Below are positions 1 through 6,721 of a stretch of DNA of 18,939 nucleotides, piece after piece; the first letter of the stretch is position 1; each line of letters starts with the position of its first letter. Source of the stretch: Streptomyces sp. NRRL S-31 (GTDB lineage: Bacteria > Actinomycetota > Actinomycetes > Streptomycetales > Streptomycetaceae); assembly GCF_000718775.1 (NCBI RefSeq), contig NZ_JOCB01000140.1, positions 1 to 18,939 on the forward strand. The letters are read 5' to 3'. The notes below the pieces were generated by a model, which saw nothing but the letters and a program-made list of their open reading frames with translations, did no database searches and had not been told where the DNA came from. Position numbers and translations under genes: made by a program.

Positions 1-169
1 CGTCGACTTCCCACGGCTTCGGCCGAGCCACCCCACACCCCCGGATCACCAGTTCCGAACTGATCCAACCACCTCGAAGATCATTTCGTTAGGAGTTCTT
101 ACGCGATCCGAGTGGTGCGACTTCATGGGCACAGGCGCGACCAGCAAGATCACAACTACGGCTGGAGTA

Positions 170-334
170 TTAGCTGAAGTTCTTTGCGTCGTGGATCGGC
201 GCCGATCCGAACGCACGTTTGTAGTCGCGGCTGAACTGGGCTGGGCTGGCATATCCGACTGCCTCGGAGATGGAGGCCATGCTCCGAGAGCGTAGGGCCA
301 CGAGTCGTCGTGCCTCATGCAGACGCAGCATCTC
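170..334 (-). pseudogene. AraC-family regulator, C-terminal DNA-binding remnant
   Basis: About 55 codons on the minus strand match the last part of an AraC/XylS DNA-binding domain. A helix reading LRLHEARRL is followed by the second helix-turn-helix, with ISEAVGYASPAQFSRDYKRAFG as the recognisable signature, split here by a normal-looking stop (TAA at 170-172). Full family members are about 250-330 residues, so the ligand-binding part and the first helix-turn-helix are missing. Homology stops near 334, where an IS5 transposase tail in the opposite direction begins, so the gene was probably cut by that element. An open frame continues to 397 but its residues there are antisense to the transposase. 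Family assignment is firm; the original target is unknown. Confidence 0.72.
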
Positions 335-558
335 CGGAGGAGCGGGACCAGGAGCGCCACCGCCGCGGAGAAGGCCGCCGCGATGGCTGGCCGCCACGGT
401 TCGACCGAGGGGTCTGTCGACAGCGCAACATCGTCGAAGGCTGCGTCAACCGGCTCACGGGCTTCCGCGGTATCGCGACCGGGCATGACAAGACCGCCAC
501 CTCCTTCGAAGCGGTGGTCTTCCTGGCCTAGTTCCTGCTCTGGGCAGGATCCGTTTGA
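328..558 (+). pseudogene. IS5-family transposase, C-terminal remnant
   Basis: The plus strand carries the C-terminal catalytic end of an IS5-family DDE transposase. The segment RQRNIVEGCVNRLTGFRG corresponds to the family's RN-VER-x-x-NRLK-x-x-R block that holds the catalytic glutamate, and is followed by the usual ATxHDKTATSFEA tail. An in-frame TAG at 529-531 interrupts the tail, after which FLLWAGSV and a TGA (556-558) complete the usual family ending, so the stop is a later mutation. Everything upstream, including both catalytic aspartates, is missing. The left edge coincides with the break in the AraC remnant. Confidence 0.75.
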
Positions 559-566
559 AGACGACC

Positions 567-1141
567 TTAGATGGCGGCCCCGGCTTCGAGGTCGAAGGGG
601 ACGCCCGTGAGCTGCTCGCTCGCCGCCCACAGCCGCCTGCCCTCCGCGGGGTCGTCGGCGCCTGTGGGGAGCTTGGCGGGCTTGGGGGTGCCGGAGGTCT
701 GGTCCCGTCCGCGGGGCCGATGAACCGGCCCGACTGAACGTATGGGCTGGTCGCCGCGTACAGGGAGGGCCAGGCGGCGCCCTCGGCCGAGCCCATGAGC
801 AGGCGTGCGGCGATCAGGGTGATCACGCGGCTCAGAGTGCCGTTGCCGTGCTGCTGCAGACCGGTCATCGCCGACCCCGGGCGGACGACAAGCGCCTCGA
901 CGGTGCTGCTTGCAGTGCGGCGCGCGAGTTCGAGGGTGTAGACGATGTCGGCGCGCTTGGACTTCGCGTGGGCGCCCATGGCGCGGTAGCTCCTTTCGCT
1001 CATCAGGTCGTCCAGCCTGCCCATCGGCCACCGCGCCGCGATGGCGCTGACGGTGACCACGCGCGGCGCGGACGAGCGGCGCACGGCGGCCCAGACCTGG
1101 GCGTCGAAGGCGAAGTGCCGAGGTGATTGGTGCCGACCGTC
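567..1141 (-). pseudogene. Short-chain dehydrogenase (retinol-dehydrogenase-like), truncated and frameshifted
   Basis: On the minus strand the C-terminal two thirds of an SDR oxidoreductase can be followed through three reading frames. TNHLG (near 1125) is in one frame. FDAQVWAAVRR, APRVVTVSAIAARW and GSAMTGLQ, up to GRFIGP near 712, are in a second. DPAEGRRLWAASEQLTGVPF, ending at the TAA at 567-569, is in a third. At least two indels (about 1115 and 711) are therefore needed. The N-terminal Rossmann TGxxxGxG is absent. The YxxxK site reads H-A-K-S-K, so the catalytic tyrosine also appears lost. Homology starts next to the hairpin at 1144. This is a dead gene of the type that reduces or oxidises small carbonyls or alcohols with NAD(P); its former substrate cannot be told. 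Confidence 0.7.
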
Positions 1142-1143
1142 AT

Positions 1144-1188
1144 GCCTCGGGGCTGGAGACAAGCGCCGTTTGTCTCCAGCCCCGAGGC
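1144..1188. repeat. 19-bp perfect inverted repeat (hairpin)
   Basis: GCCTCGGGGCTGGAGACAA (1144-1162) is repeated exactly in inverse orientation at 1170-1188, around a 7-nt centre that can add a G-T and a C-G pair. There is no T-run on either side, but many actinobacterial terminators lack one. It lies about 130 bp beyond the MDR stop and abuts the point where SDR homology begins. It may be a terminator for minus-strand transcripts, or the scar or end of a mobile element. Confidence 0.8.
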
Positions 1189-1252
1189 GTACAGGCGGTG
1201 TCGCCGATCCGGCCCTCCTGAGCGTGTGTTACGGAATCAACCGCTGACACGT

Positions 1253-1318
1253 CGTCCTGATGGCTTTGCAGTCCGCAAGATCGTCGCAGGCCCCGCGGGA
1301 CATCGCCCTGCCCACTCA
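1253..1318 (-). repeat. Left arm of 66-bp inverted repeat flanking the MDR/TetR pair
   Basis: Read on the minus strand from the MDR stop codon (TGA, 1318-1316), this 66-nt segment matches 2959-3024 on the plus strand with about 4 mismatches. Weaker similarity continues roughly nine bases further outward. Each arm begins exactly at the stop codon of its gene and contains a short GC hairpin around a GAT loop. The perfect version of that hairpin is in the right arm. Confidence 0.85.
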
Positions 1319-2251
1319 GCGGACATCGATGACGGCTTTGCCCGGCACGCGGCGACCTGCCAGGTCAGCGGCTGCCCGCGCCACCTGCGTCCAGTCGGTG
1401 CGCAGGGCGACTTGCGGGTCCAGTTCGCCGCGGGCGGTGAGTGCAGCGAGCCAGGTGAGGTCGGCACCCAGCCCTGCGGAATCATCCAGCAGGTAGAAGG
1501 TGGCAATCTGGCGGTTGTGGCGGCGGCCGTTGCCGAAGAGGGCTCCGTAGGGGAACTGCTCGCCGTCGCCGGAGATGTGGCCTGCGGCAACCAGTACGCC
1601 GTTCTCGGTCAGGGCGCCGTGTGCGGCAACCATGTGGGTGCCGCCGACCAGCTCGACCACTCCGTGTACCGGTTCGAGGTGCTGAAGCGTGGCCAGGTCG
1701 GTGACGATCTCGTGAGCGCCGAGTGCGCGCAGTGCGTCGCCCTTCGCCGGGTCGCTGGTCACCGCGGTGACATGTGCGCCGCCTCGGGCCGCGAGCTGCA
1801 GAGTGAAGCGACCCACGCCGCCGCCCGCACCGGTCACCAGCACGCGCCGTCCAAGGATCGGACCGATGCGGTGCAGGGCACGCAGCGCCGTGCCCGCCGC
1901 GACCGGCAGTGTGCTGATCGGGCCGAGGTCAGCCCCCTCGGGCACGATGCCGATCAAATCCGTTTCCACCGCGCGCAGTTCGGCCCAGGCTCCGTCTGCC
2001 CCCACCGTGACGACGGGGGTGCCGACCGTGGGACCGGAGCCGTCAGCGGCTGGCCGGACCACCACGCCCGCGGCGTCCCAGCCGGGCACCGTGCCGACGT
2101 CACCCTCGGGTACCACATGGTGGACCTCGCCAGCGTTGAGGGAGAACGAGTGGACCTCGATCAGGGCCTGGTGGGTGGTGGGTTCGGGGTCGGAGACCGT
2201 GGAAAGTGCAAGGTGCCCGGGTGCTGTGTGATCAATCGTCAGGGCCTTCAT
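1316..2251 (-). CDS. MDR-family NADP-dependent oxidoreductase (quinone oxidoreductase-like)
   Basis: The 311-residue product is a medium-chain dehydrogenase/reductase of the zinc-free quinone oxidoreductase type. It has an N-terminal GroES-like fold (residues about 1-115, with PGWDAAGVV near 56-64), followed by a Rossmann domain with VLVTGAGGGVG (137-147) for NADP(H). No cluster of zinc-binding cysteines is seen. Enzymes of this family reduce quinones or enone and other reactive carbonyls in the cytoplasm. I chose the ATG at 2251 (MKALTIDH) because family members begin there; the frame stays open to 2296, but those 15 extra codons run through the palindrome. No clear ribosome site precedes it. 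It is divergent from the TetR gene, with 71 bp between the starts, which suggests repression by that neighbour. Substrate unknown. Confidence 0.9.
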   Translation of the reverse strand: MKALTIDHTAPGHLALSTVSDPEPTTHQALIEVHSFSLNAGEVHHVVPEGDVGTVPGWDAAGVVVRPAADGSGPTVGTPVVTVGADGAWAELRAVETDLIGIVPEGADLGPISTLPVAAGTALRALHRIGPILGRRVLVTGAGGGVGRFTLQLAARGGAHVTAVTSDPAKGDALRALGAHEIVTDLATLQHLEPVHGVVELVGGTHMVAAHGALTENGVLVAAGHISGDGEQFPYGALFGNGRRHNRQIATFYLLDDSAGLGADLTWLAALTARGELDPQVALRTDWTQVARAAADLAGRRVPGKAVIDVR

Positions 2252-2263
2252 GGCGAGAGATGG

Positions 2264-2278
2264 TGCCACTGAGTGGCA
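2264..2278. promoter_or_regulatory. Candidate TetR operator palindrome
   Basis: TGCCACTGAGTGGCA is a perfect 7-1-7 palindrome. It lies 12 bp upstream of the MDR ATG and 44 bp upstream of the TetR ATG. Its size and position between divergent genes fit the operator of a self-regulating TetR repressor that also controls the oxidoreductase. The role is inferred from position. Confidence 0.7.
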
Positions 2279-2322
2279 TAAGCCTGCAAGAGGCAACAGT
2301 CACTGGGGGGTAGGCTTCGCTC

Positions 2323-2961
2323 ATGCAGAAGGATCCGAAGAAACTGCCGCTGCGTGAGCGAAAAAAGCTCCGGACCCGGCAGGCTTTGGTCAATACAGCC
2401 CTCGAGTTGTTCACCGCACGGGGCTTCACCGCGGTCACCCTGGACGAGCTCGTTGACGCGGTCGAGATCTCCAAGCGCACCTTCTTCCGCACGTTCACCT
2501 CGAAGGAAGACGTGGCCCTGGCCCCGGAGAAGGAACTGTGGGCCGCCTACAGCGCATACATTGAGGGCCGGCCCCTGCCCAGCGAACACCTGTTTGGCGC
2601 CTACAAAGACGCGCTGTTCGCGGCGCTGGAGCAGATGGCGGACGGATGGGAGCAGCGCTTCCTGGCCAGCCGCAGCCTGGCCGACCGAACCCCCGCGCTC
2701 ACCGCACACAGCCTGCGCCACTGCTCAGAGGTCTCCGCGAACGTTGTTCGGATCGTGGCGGACCGGCTGGCCGGACAGCATCCCGGCCACGCCGAACTGC
2801 GCATGCTGCTCGATCTCATGCTGGCCGCCTGGCACTGCGCACTGGAGACGTGGACCTCATCGGACGCCGCACAGCAGGACCGCGCGGCACTGATCCAGCA
2901 CATGCGCAAAGCCTTCGCGGTAATTCCCGCGGTCGCGGCAGCGGCAGCACTGGACAGCTGA
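2323..2961 (+). CDS. TetR-family transcriptional regulator
   Basis: The 212-residue protein has a canonical N-terminal TetR helix-turn-helix at about residues 17-62: TRQALVNTALELF, then the recognition segment SKRTFFRTFTSKEDV, with KRTFFR in place of the commoner KGTFYR type. The helical C-terminal ligand domain is of usual length and resembles no ligand class I can name. A G-rich ribosome site (GGGGGG, about 2305-2310) sits roughly 12 nt before the ATG. It is transcribed away from the MDR oxidoreductase, and the palindrome at 2264-2278 lies between them. It probably represses both genes and releases on binding an electrophile or substrate of the oxidoreductase. The C-terminus is alanine-rich and ends where the right inverted-repeat arm begins. 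Confidence 0.93.
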   Translation: MQKDPKKLPLRERKKLRTRQALVNTALELFTARGFTAVTLDELVDAVEISKRTFFRTFTSKEDVALAPEKELWAAYSAYIEGRPLPSEHLFGAYKDALFAALEQMADGWEQRFLASRSLADRTPALTAHSLRHCSEVSANVVRIVADRLAGQHPGHAELRMLLDLMLAAWHCALETWTSSDAAQQDRAALIQHMRKAFAVIPAVAAAAALDS

Positions 2962-3024
2962 GTGGGCGGGGCGATGCCCCGCGGGACCTGCGACGATCTT
3001 GCGGACTGCGAAGCCATCAGGACG
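2959..3024 (+). repeat. Right arm of 66-bp inverted repeat flanking the MDR/TetR pair
   Basis: This is the partner of 1253-1318 (about 62 of 66 positions identical by eye). It starts at the TetR stop codon and contains the hairpin CGGGGC-GAT-GCCCCG near 2967-2981, which could end TetR transcription. The two arms are 1.6 kb apart and inverted, so homologous exchange between them could flip the divergon. Confidence 0.85.
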
Positions 3025-3057
3025 CCGTGCCAGAAGTCGTTTTCGCCTGATGTGATC

Positions 3058-3215
3058 TCAGGGAATCGGCTGTTTGGCCCGTGATGTCGGATCGTGCCAG
3101 GAGATGGTGCTCTCGCTGGTGAGGCGGCGAGCCATGAGGTCGGTCATGGCGAGGTGGATCATGGCTTCGGATCGGGTGGGCAGGGTTTCGTAGTCACCGA
3201 CTCGAAGTCCGATCA
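3058..3215 (-). pseudogene. Transposase C-terminal remnant (IS5-like)
   Basis: The last 50 or so codons of a transposase are readable on the minus strand. The segment GLRVGDYETLPTRSEAMIHL and then TDLMARRLT give the end typical of a group of IS5-family transposases (RDYE-x-x-x-x-RSEAMI-x-x-A-x-x-x-LM-x-RRL), finishing at TGA (3060-3058). No start or catalytic residues remain, and upstream similarity vanishes at about 3215. It differs in sequence from the other IS5 pieces in the window, so it comes from a separate element. Confidence 0.62.
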
Positions 3216-3343
3216 CGTCCCGCCCTCCCCGCCTCCTGCGGCTCCTGTGGGGCCGAGCCGCCCATGGGACGAACCAGCGTCTCTCAACCGAACATTGAGG
3301 GAGGACGTGACGGCAGAGGACCGGCTCACGGTCTCCAAACTCC

Positions 3344-3367
3344 TAGGACCTGTCCAGCCGATCATGT
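3344..3367 (+). repeat. IS5-family element, left terminal inverted repeat
   Basis: It begins TAGGACCTGTCC and ends at ATCATGT. It matches the reverse complement of 4326-4349 except at two positions (C/T and A/G). Confidence 0.88.
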
Positions 3368-3399
3368 GATTGCTCCGCAGTCGTGTCGTTGATGTGGAC

Positions 3400-3894
3400 A
3401 TGGGGCGGGGCGATCTGACGGATGCCGAGTGGGAACGGCTGCGGCCCTTCCTGCCGGTCAGCGACAGGCGTTGTGGCAGGTGGCGGGATCACCGGCAGGT
3501 GATCGACGGGATTCTGCACCGGGTGCGGACCGGCGTTCAGTGGCGTGACCTGCCCGAATGGTTCGGCCCATGGAAGACGGTGTGTGAACGCCGCCGCCTG
3601 TGGTCGGCCGACGGAAGGTGGGAACGCCTGCTCCAGCAGGTCCAGGCCGAGGCCGACGCGGCTGAGGAGATCGACTGGGACATCTCGGTCGACTCCACCA
3701 TCGTGCGGGCACATCAGCATGCTGCCGGCGCCCGCACCGAACCACCGCCGGCGCCCGTCTCAAAGGGGGCCGAACCGGCAGAACACCAGGGCGAGCCGCC
3801 GTGGCAGAGCCTCGTTGCCCGCCTGGTGGAGGTGGTGCAGGAGGTGAGGGCCTGGGCCGCTCGCGGGGCGGGTTCACCACCAAGCTCCACCTGA
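3400..3894 (+). CDS. IS5-family transposase, OrfA
   Basis: The 164-residue first half of the transposase starts at ATG 3400 (MGRGDLTDAEWERL), the same opening as the IS5 fragment at 18109. It contains the N-terminal DUF4096-type region, with RQVIDGILHRVRTGVQWRDL and W-x-x-x-C-x-R-x-x-x-W-x-x-D-GRW. The first catalytic aspartate is in WDISVDSTIVRAHQHAAGA. The frame leaves family similarity after about residue 110, and stops at 3894 inside the start of OrfB, which lies in the -1 frame. A full-length enzyme would need a -1 shift in the 94-nt overlap (3801-3894), where the conserved text moves to LGRSRGGFTTK. Either programmed frameshifting or a mutation is possible. Confidence 0.82.
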   Translation: MGRGDLTDAEWERLRPFLPVSDRRCGRWRDHRQVIDGILHRVRTGVQWRDLPEWFGPWKTVCERRRLWSADGRWERLLQQVQAEADAAEEIDWDISVDSTIVRAHQHAAGARTEPPPAPVSKGAEPAEHQGEPPWQSLVARLVEVVQEVRAWAARGAGSPPSST

Positions 3895-4331
3895 GTGCGG
3901 ACGGCCGCTGCCGCCCGCTGTCCTCGATCGTCACACCGGGACAGCGGGCGGACTGCACGCAGTTCAAGCCGGTGCTGGAGAAGATCCACGTCCCGCGGAT
4001 CGGGCCGGGCAGGCCGCGCAAGAAGCCTGAGAGCCTCGCGGCGGACAAGGCTTACAGCAACGGACCGTGCCGCGAGTACCTGCGGCGCCGGGGCATCCGG
4101 CACACGATTCCGGAGAAGACTGACAGCCAGGCCGCCCGACTGCGCAAAGGGTCACGCGGCGGACGGCCACCCGGCTTCGACGAAGAGCGGTACAAGAAAC
4201 GCAACACCGTCGAACGGGCGATCAACCGGCTCAAGCACGCTGGGGCCGTGGCCACCCGCTACGACAAACGCGGCCACGTCATCCTCGGGACCGCGACTGC
4301 CGCAGCCCTCGTCATCTGGCTTCGTACATGA
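3801..4331 (+). CDS. IS5-family transposase, OrfB (catalytic C-terminal half)
   Basis: The 176-residue second half of the DDE transposase has LGRSRGGFTTKLHLSADGR near the start, the second catalytic aspartate in AADKAYSN, and the glutamate-bearing block KRNTVERAINRLK. It ends in WLRT at TGA 4329-4331, inside the right inverted repeat. ATG 3801 is only a possible internal start, since the functional product is more likely an OrfAB fusion made by a -1 frameshift. No decay is seen inside this half, so the element may still be active. Confidence 0.82.
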   Translation: MAEPRCPPGGGGAGGEGLGRSRGGFTTKLHLSADGRCRPLSSIVTPGQRADCTQFKPVLEKIHVPRIGPGRPRKKPESLAADKAYSNGPCREYLRRRGIRHTIPEKTDSQAARLRKGSRGGRPPGFDEERYKKRNTVERAINRLKHAGAVATRYDKRGHVILGTATAAALVIWLRT

Positions 4332-4349
4332 TCGGCCGGACAAGTCCTA
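4326..4349 (-). repeat. IS5-family element, right terminal inverted repeat
   Basis: It is the reverse complement of 3344-3367 with two mismatches, and it overlaps the OrfB stop codon. A flanking CTAG ends at 4350. Confidence 0.88.
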
Positions 4350-4391
4350 GTCGCAATACCAGTGACTTTGTTGGGTTCTGGGGGACTGTAA

Positions 4392-5380
4392 ATCGTTCGG
4401 GTCTGTTTCGTAGTCGGTGGTGACGGTGAGCGAATCGAGGTGCTGCCCGGCCGGGAAGCCGCCACTTTGGAAGCCTGGCTGCGCGGGCATCCGGGCATCG
4501 AGGCCGTGTGCCGGGACGGATCGGCCACCTACGCCGAGGCGGTCCGCCGAGCCCTGCCCGACGCGGTCCAGATCAGCGACCGCCGGCACCTGTGGCACAA
4601 CCTCGCCGAGGCCGTCCCCAAAGAAGTCGCCGCGCACAGCACCTGCTGGGCGAAGGCGGGCCCGCCCCCGGCCGAGGGGAGACAGGCCGCCACCACACGT
4701 GAGCGCTGGCAGCAGGTCCACGCCCCGCGCGAGCGCGGAGTCGGCCTGCTGGAGTGCGCACGGCGCCTCAACCTCGCCTTGAACACGGTCAAGCGCTACG
4801 ACCGTGTCGCCGAGCCTGAACGCCTCATCCGCGCCCCCAAGTACCGGCCCACCCTCGTGGATCCCTACCGCGATCACCTGCGCAAGCGGCTGGAGAACCC
4901 GGCCGTTCCCGTCACCCGTCTCCTTCAGGAGATCAGGGAGCCGGGCTACACCGGCAACTCGAACCTGCTGGTCCGCTACATCAACCAAGGCCGCGTCGAG
5001 GCCGACCGGCCCGCCCTCTCGCCCCGGCGCCTGACCCGCTACCTGCTCCCCCGCCCCGACCGCCTCGAAGACCACCAAGCGGGAACGCATCGAGGCCGCC
5101 CGCACCACCTGCCACGAGATGACCGCTCTGACCGATCTCATCCACCACTTCGCCGCACTGCTGGATCCCGCCGACGGCAATGCCGCCCTGCTGAGCACCT
5201 GGATCACCTCGGCCCAGACCGAGGACCTGCCCCACCTGCATGCCTTCACCCGGGGCCTCGAGAAGGACCGCGCCGCGGTCGACGCCGCCCTCACCCTGCC
5301 GCACCACAACGGCGGCACCGAAGGCGTCAACAGCAGAACCAAGCTGATCAAGCGCCAGATGTATGGCCGCGCATCGGTGC
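4392..5380 (+). pseudogene. ISL3-family transposase, N-terminally truncated and frameshifted
   Basis: This is the DDE_Tnp_ISL3 part of an ISL3-family transposase without its N-terminal zinc-finger and helix-turn-helix half. The frame is open from about 4392 and shows LPGREAATLEAWLRGHPGIE, then DGSATYAEAVRRALPDAVQI and DRRHLWHNLAEAV. It continues through an inserted helix-turn-helix-like linker (RERGVGLLECARRLNLALNTVKRYDR) to LSPRRLTRYLLPRPD. Near 5045-5075 the reading frame changes, and CHEMTALTDLIHHFAALL through LPHHNGGTEGVNSRTKLIKRQ and MYGRA follow in the new frame. The usual final GFxLLRxRIL is degraded after about 5375. With a missing 5' half, a frameshift and a damaged tail, it cannot be functional. 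Confidence 0.82.
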
Positions 5381-5681
5381 CTGCGAGGGGGCGCGCTGAC
5401 TCTGTGCGGCCCCTCTGCCCCGGTCACATCGCCGTCGTCCCGACAGCGCAGCCGTCGATGGCGGATCCCTGGCTCGACGGCCCCGCACCCAGGCTGTGAT
5501 CCAAGCGCGGCGCGGAGCCACATCGGGGAACGCCTGTTCCCTGCTTCCAGCGCGCACCCGGTTCCGGACACCGTCCGTGCGGTGTGTTCGGGCGCGGCGG
5601 CGGCCATCACGAAGAAGATCCGACCGCTGCGACGAACCACTTTGGGTTCCCCCGGCTTCCGTGCCCGAGGCAGCCTGCACG

Positions 5682-6218
5682 TCAGGTGGCAGTCGACGTC
5701 CGGCAGGCGTTGTCACTGACCGGCACGGTCATCCAAGCAACCTTCCCGCCGTCACTCACGCGGTCGAACCCCCATCGGCCGCCAGCGAGTTGGTCCACTA
5801 TGTGCAGGCCCCGGCCGCGCTCCGCGAGCAGTTCCACCACCTCGTCCGAACCAGGCCCGTCGCAAGGCAGCCCATCAGGGGCCGCGTGCGGAAGTACGGG
5901 GACACGCGGATCATGATCATGAACCTCGCACACAAGTCCGGATGCGCTACGGCGAAGAACCATCTTGTAGGGCCCGACCGCGTGTTCCGTGGCGTTCGCG
6001 ACGAGTTCGGACGCGGCCAATACCGCACCGTCCACGACATCTTCCGCGAGCCCTGCCCGGTTCAGGGCCTCCCGCAGAGCCCTTCGCGCTGCGGACACCG
6101 GCGCACGGCTGCCCTTGGTCCACGTATAGAGGGTGTGGCATCGCTCGCACGCCGAGCCCTTGCCGGACAGCTCCGGCAGCGAAGGCCGGCCCGTCAGGGC
6201 CGTGAAATCTCCGGACAT
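5682..6218 (-). CDS. RsbW-like ATP-binding regulatory protein (HATPase_c_2)
   Basis: The 178-residue protein is a single GHKL ATPase module of the anti-sigma / serine-kinase type common in Streptomyces. The N box reads VLAASELVANATEHA (E71, N75). HDHDP at 100-104 supplies the nucleotide-binding aspartates, and the G box is ERGRGLHIVDQLAGGRWG near 133-150. Such proteins bind and phosphorylate anti-anti-sigma partners or act in signalling near membrane regulators, in the cytoplasm. Here no partner gene (STAS, sigma factor, XRE or DUF397) is adjacent, so its target is unknown. An extra N-terminal stretch of about 35 residues includes a CERC pair (C24, C27). The start at 6218 is supported by AGAAGG about 8 nt upstream. 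The downstream side is ISL3 debris. Confidence 0.85.
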   Translation of the reverse strand: MSGDFTALTGRPSLPELSGKGSACERCHTLYTWTKGSRAPVSAARRALREALNRAGLAEDVVDGAVLAASELVANATEHAVGPYKMVLRRSASGLVCEVHDHDPRVPVLPHAAPDGLPCDGPGSDEVVELLAERGRGLHIVDQLAGGRWGFDRVSDGGKVAWMTVPVSDNACRTSTAT

Positions 6219-6707
6219 GGTAAGGCCTTCTCGGGAGGAAACCGGATGGCGGTCTGCCGCAGGGCAAGAGGTTCACGCAGCAGCAGTTGTTCGCCGCTCT
6301 ATGAGGGGCAAACCCGACATACGCCCCAACGCTTCCCCGCAAGAAGTGATGATTCGGAATAACGGTCATCTTCACTCAAGATGAAGGCATCCCCGAGAGC
6401 CCTCCTCGGAGCCCCGGACGACCACCGCGCATAAAAGGCTGCGCAGATAGGCGCGGCTTCAGGCTCGTCGGCTTGGACTGGGTGTTTCAGACGCGCGGAC
6501 GAGGTTACGCACGGTACGCCTTCAAGCGGCCCTTGCGCGTGGAGGCGCTCGCTCAGGTCAGACCCTCGCCTGGAAAGGCGGGACAGAACCTGGCTAGGCG
6601 GTCCGGGCTGTGCCGTTGAGCGTGCTGCAACGGTAGGCGGGGTATCAGTCCGTCCATCAGCCCGCGGGGTGGGCTACGGCAGTCCGTCCACCGGCAAGCG
6701 GCATGGG
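6219..6707. other. Intergenic region, no gene seen
   Basis: These 489 bp lie between two minus-strand genes. They should hold the promoter of the ATPase gene and the 3' untranslated part of the PucR-type regulator. I found no convincing ORF: the open frames here have neither codon bias nor recognisable content. What I see is a 7-bp inverted repeat at 6366-6384 and a short direct repeat at 6670-6721. Confidence 0.5.
6366..6384. promoter_or_regulatory. Candidate operator upstream of the RsbW-like gene
   Basis: TCATCTT and AAGATGA form a perfect 7-bp inverted repeat around CACTC, about 150 bp upstream of the ATPase start in unusually AT-rich sequence. It could be a binding site or a chance palindrome. 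Confidence 0.3.
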
Positions 6708-6721
6708 CTACGACAGTCCGT
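6670..6721. repeat. 18-bp direct repeat at the 3' end of the PucR-type gene
   Basis: TGGGCTACGGCAGTCCGT (6670-6687) recurs at 6704-6721 with one difference. The second copy spans the last codons and stop of the regulator, and the first lies just beyond its stop. It looks like a small local duplication of the gene end. Confidence 0.6.

Larger units (their letters stand above)
3343..4350 (+). mobile_element. IS5-family insertion sequence, about 1.0 kb, CTAG-flanked
   Basis: A nearly complete IS5-family element carries two overlapping transposase frames. Inverted ends of 24 bp (3344-3367 and 4326-4349) match at 22 positions. CTAG stands at both outer ends (3343-3346 and 4347-4350), consistent with a CTAG or TA target duplication as in the IS427 group. 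The exact boundary is ambiguous because CTAG is itself a palindrome. The element lies about 40 bp left of the recognisable ISL3 remnant, in DNA already full of older IS debris. Confidence 0.88.

Noticed and set aside
1127..2272. A 381-codon plus-strand open frame opposite the MDR oxidoreductase
   Set aside because: The minus strand has the Rossmann motif and normal family text; the plus frame has none and would run through the operator palindrome.
4347..5351. A 334-codon minus-strand open frame across the ISL3 remnant
   Set aside because: Antisense to a clear ISL3 transposase segment; the content has no recognisable motifs.
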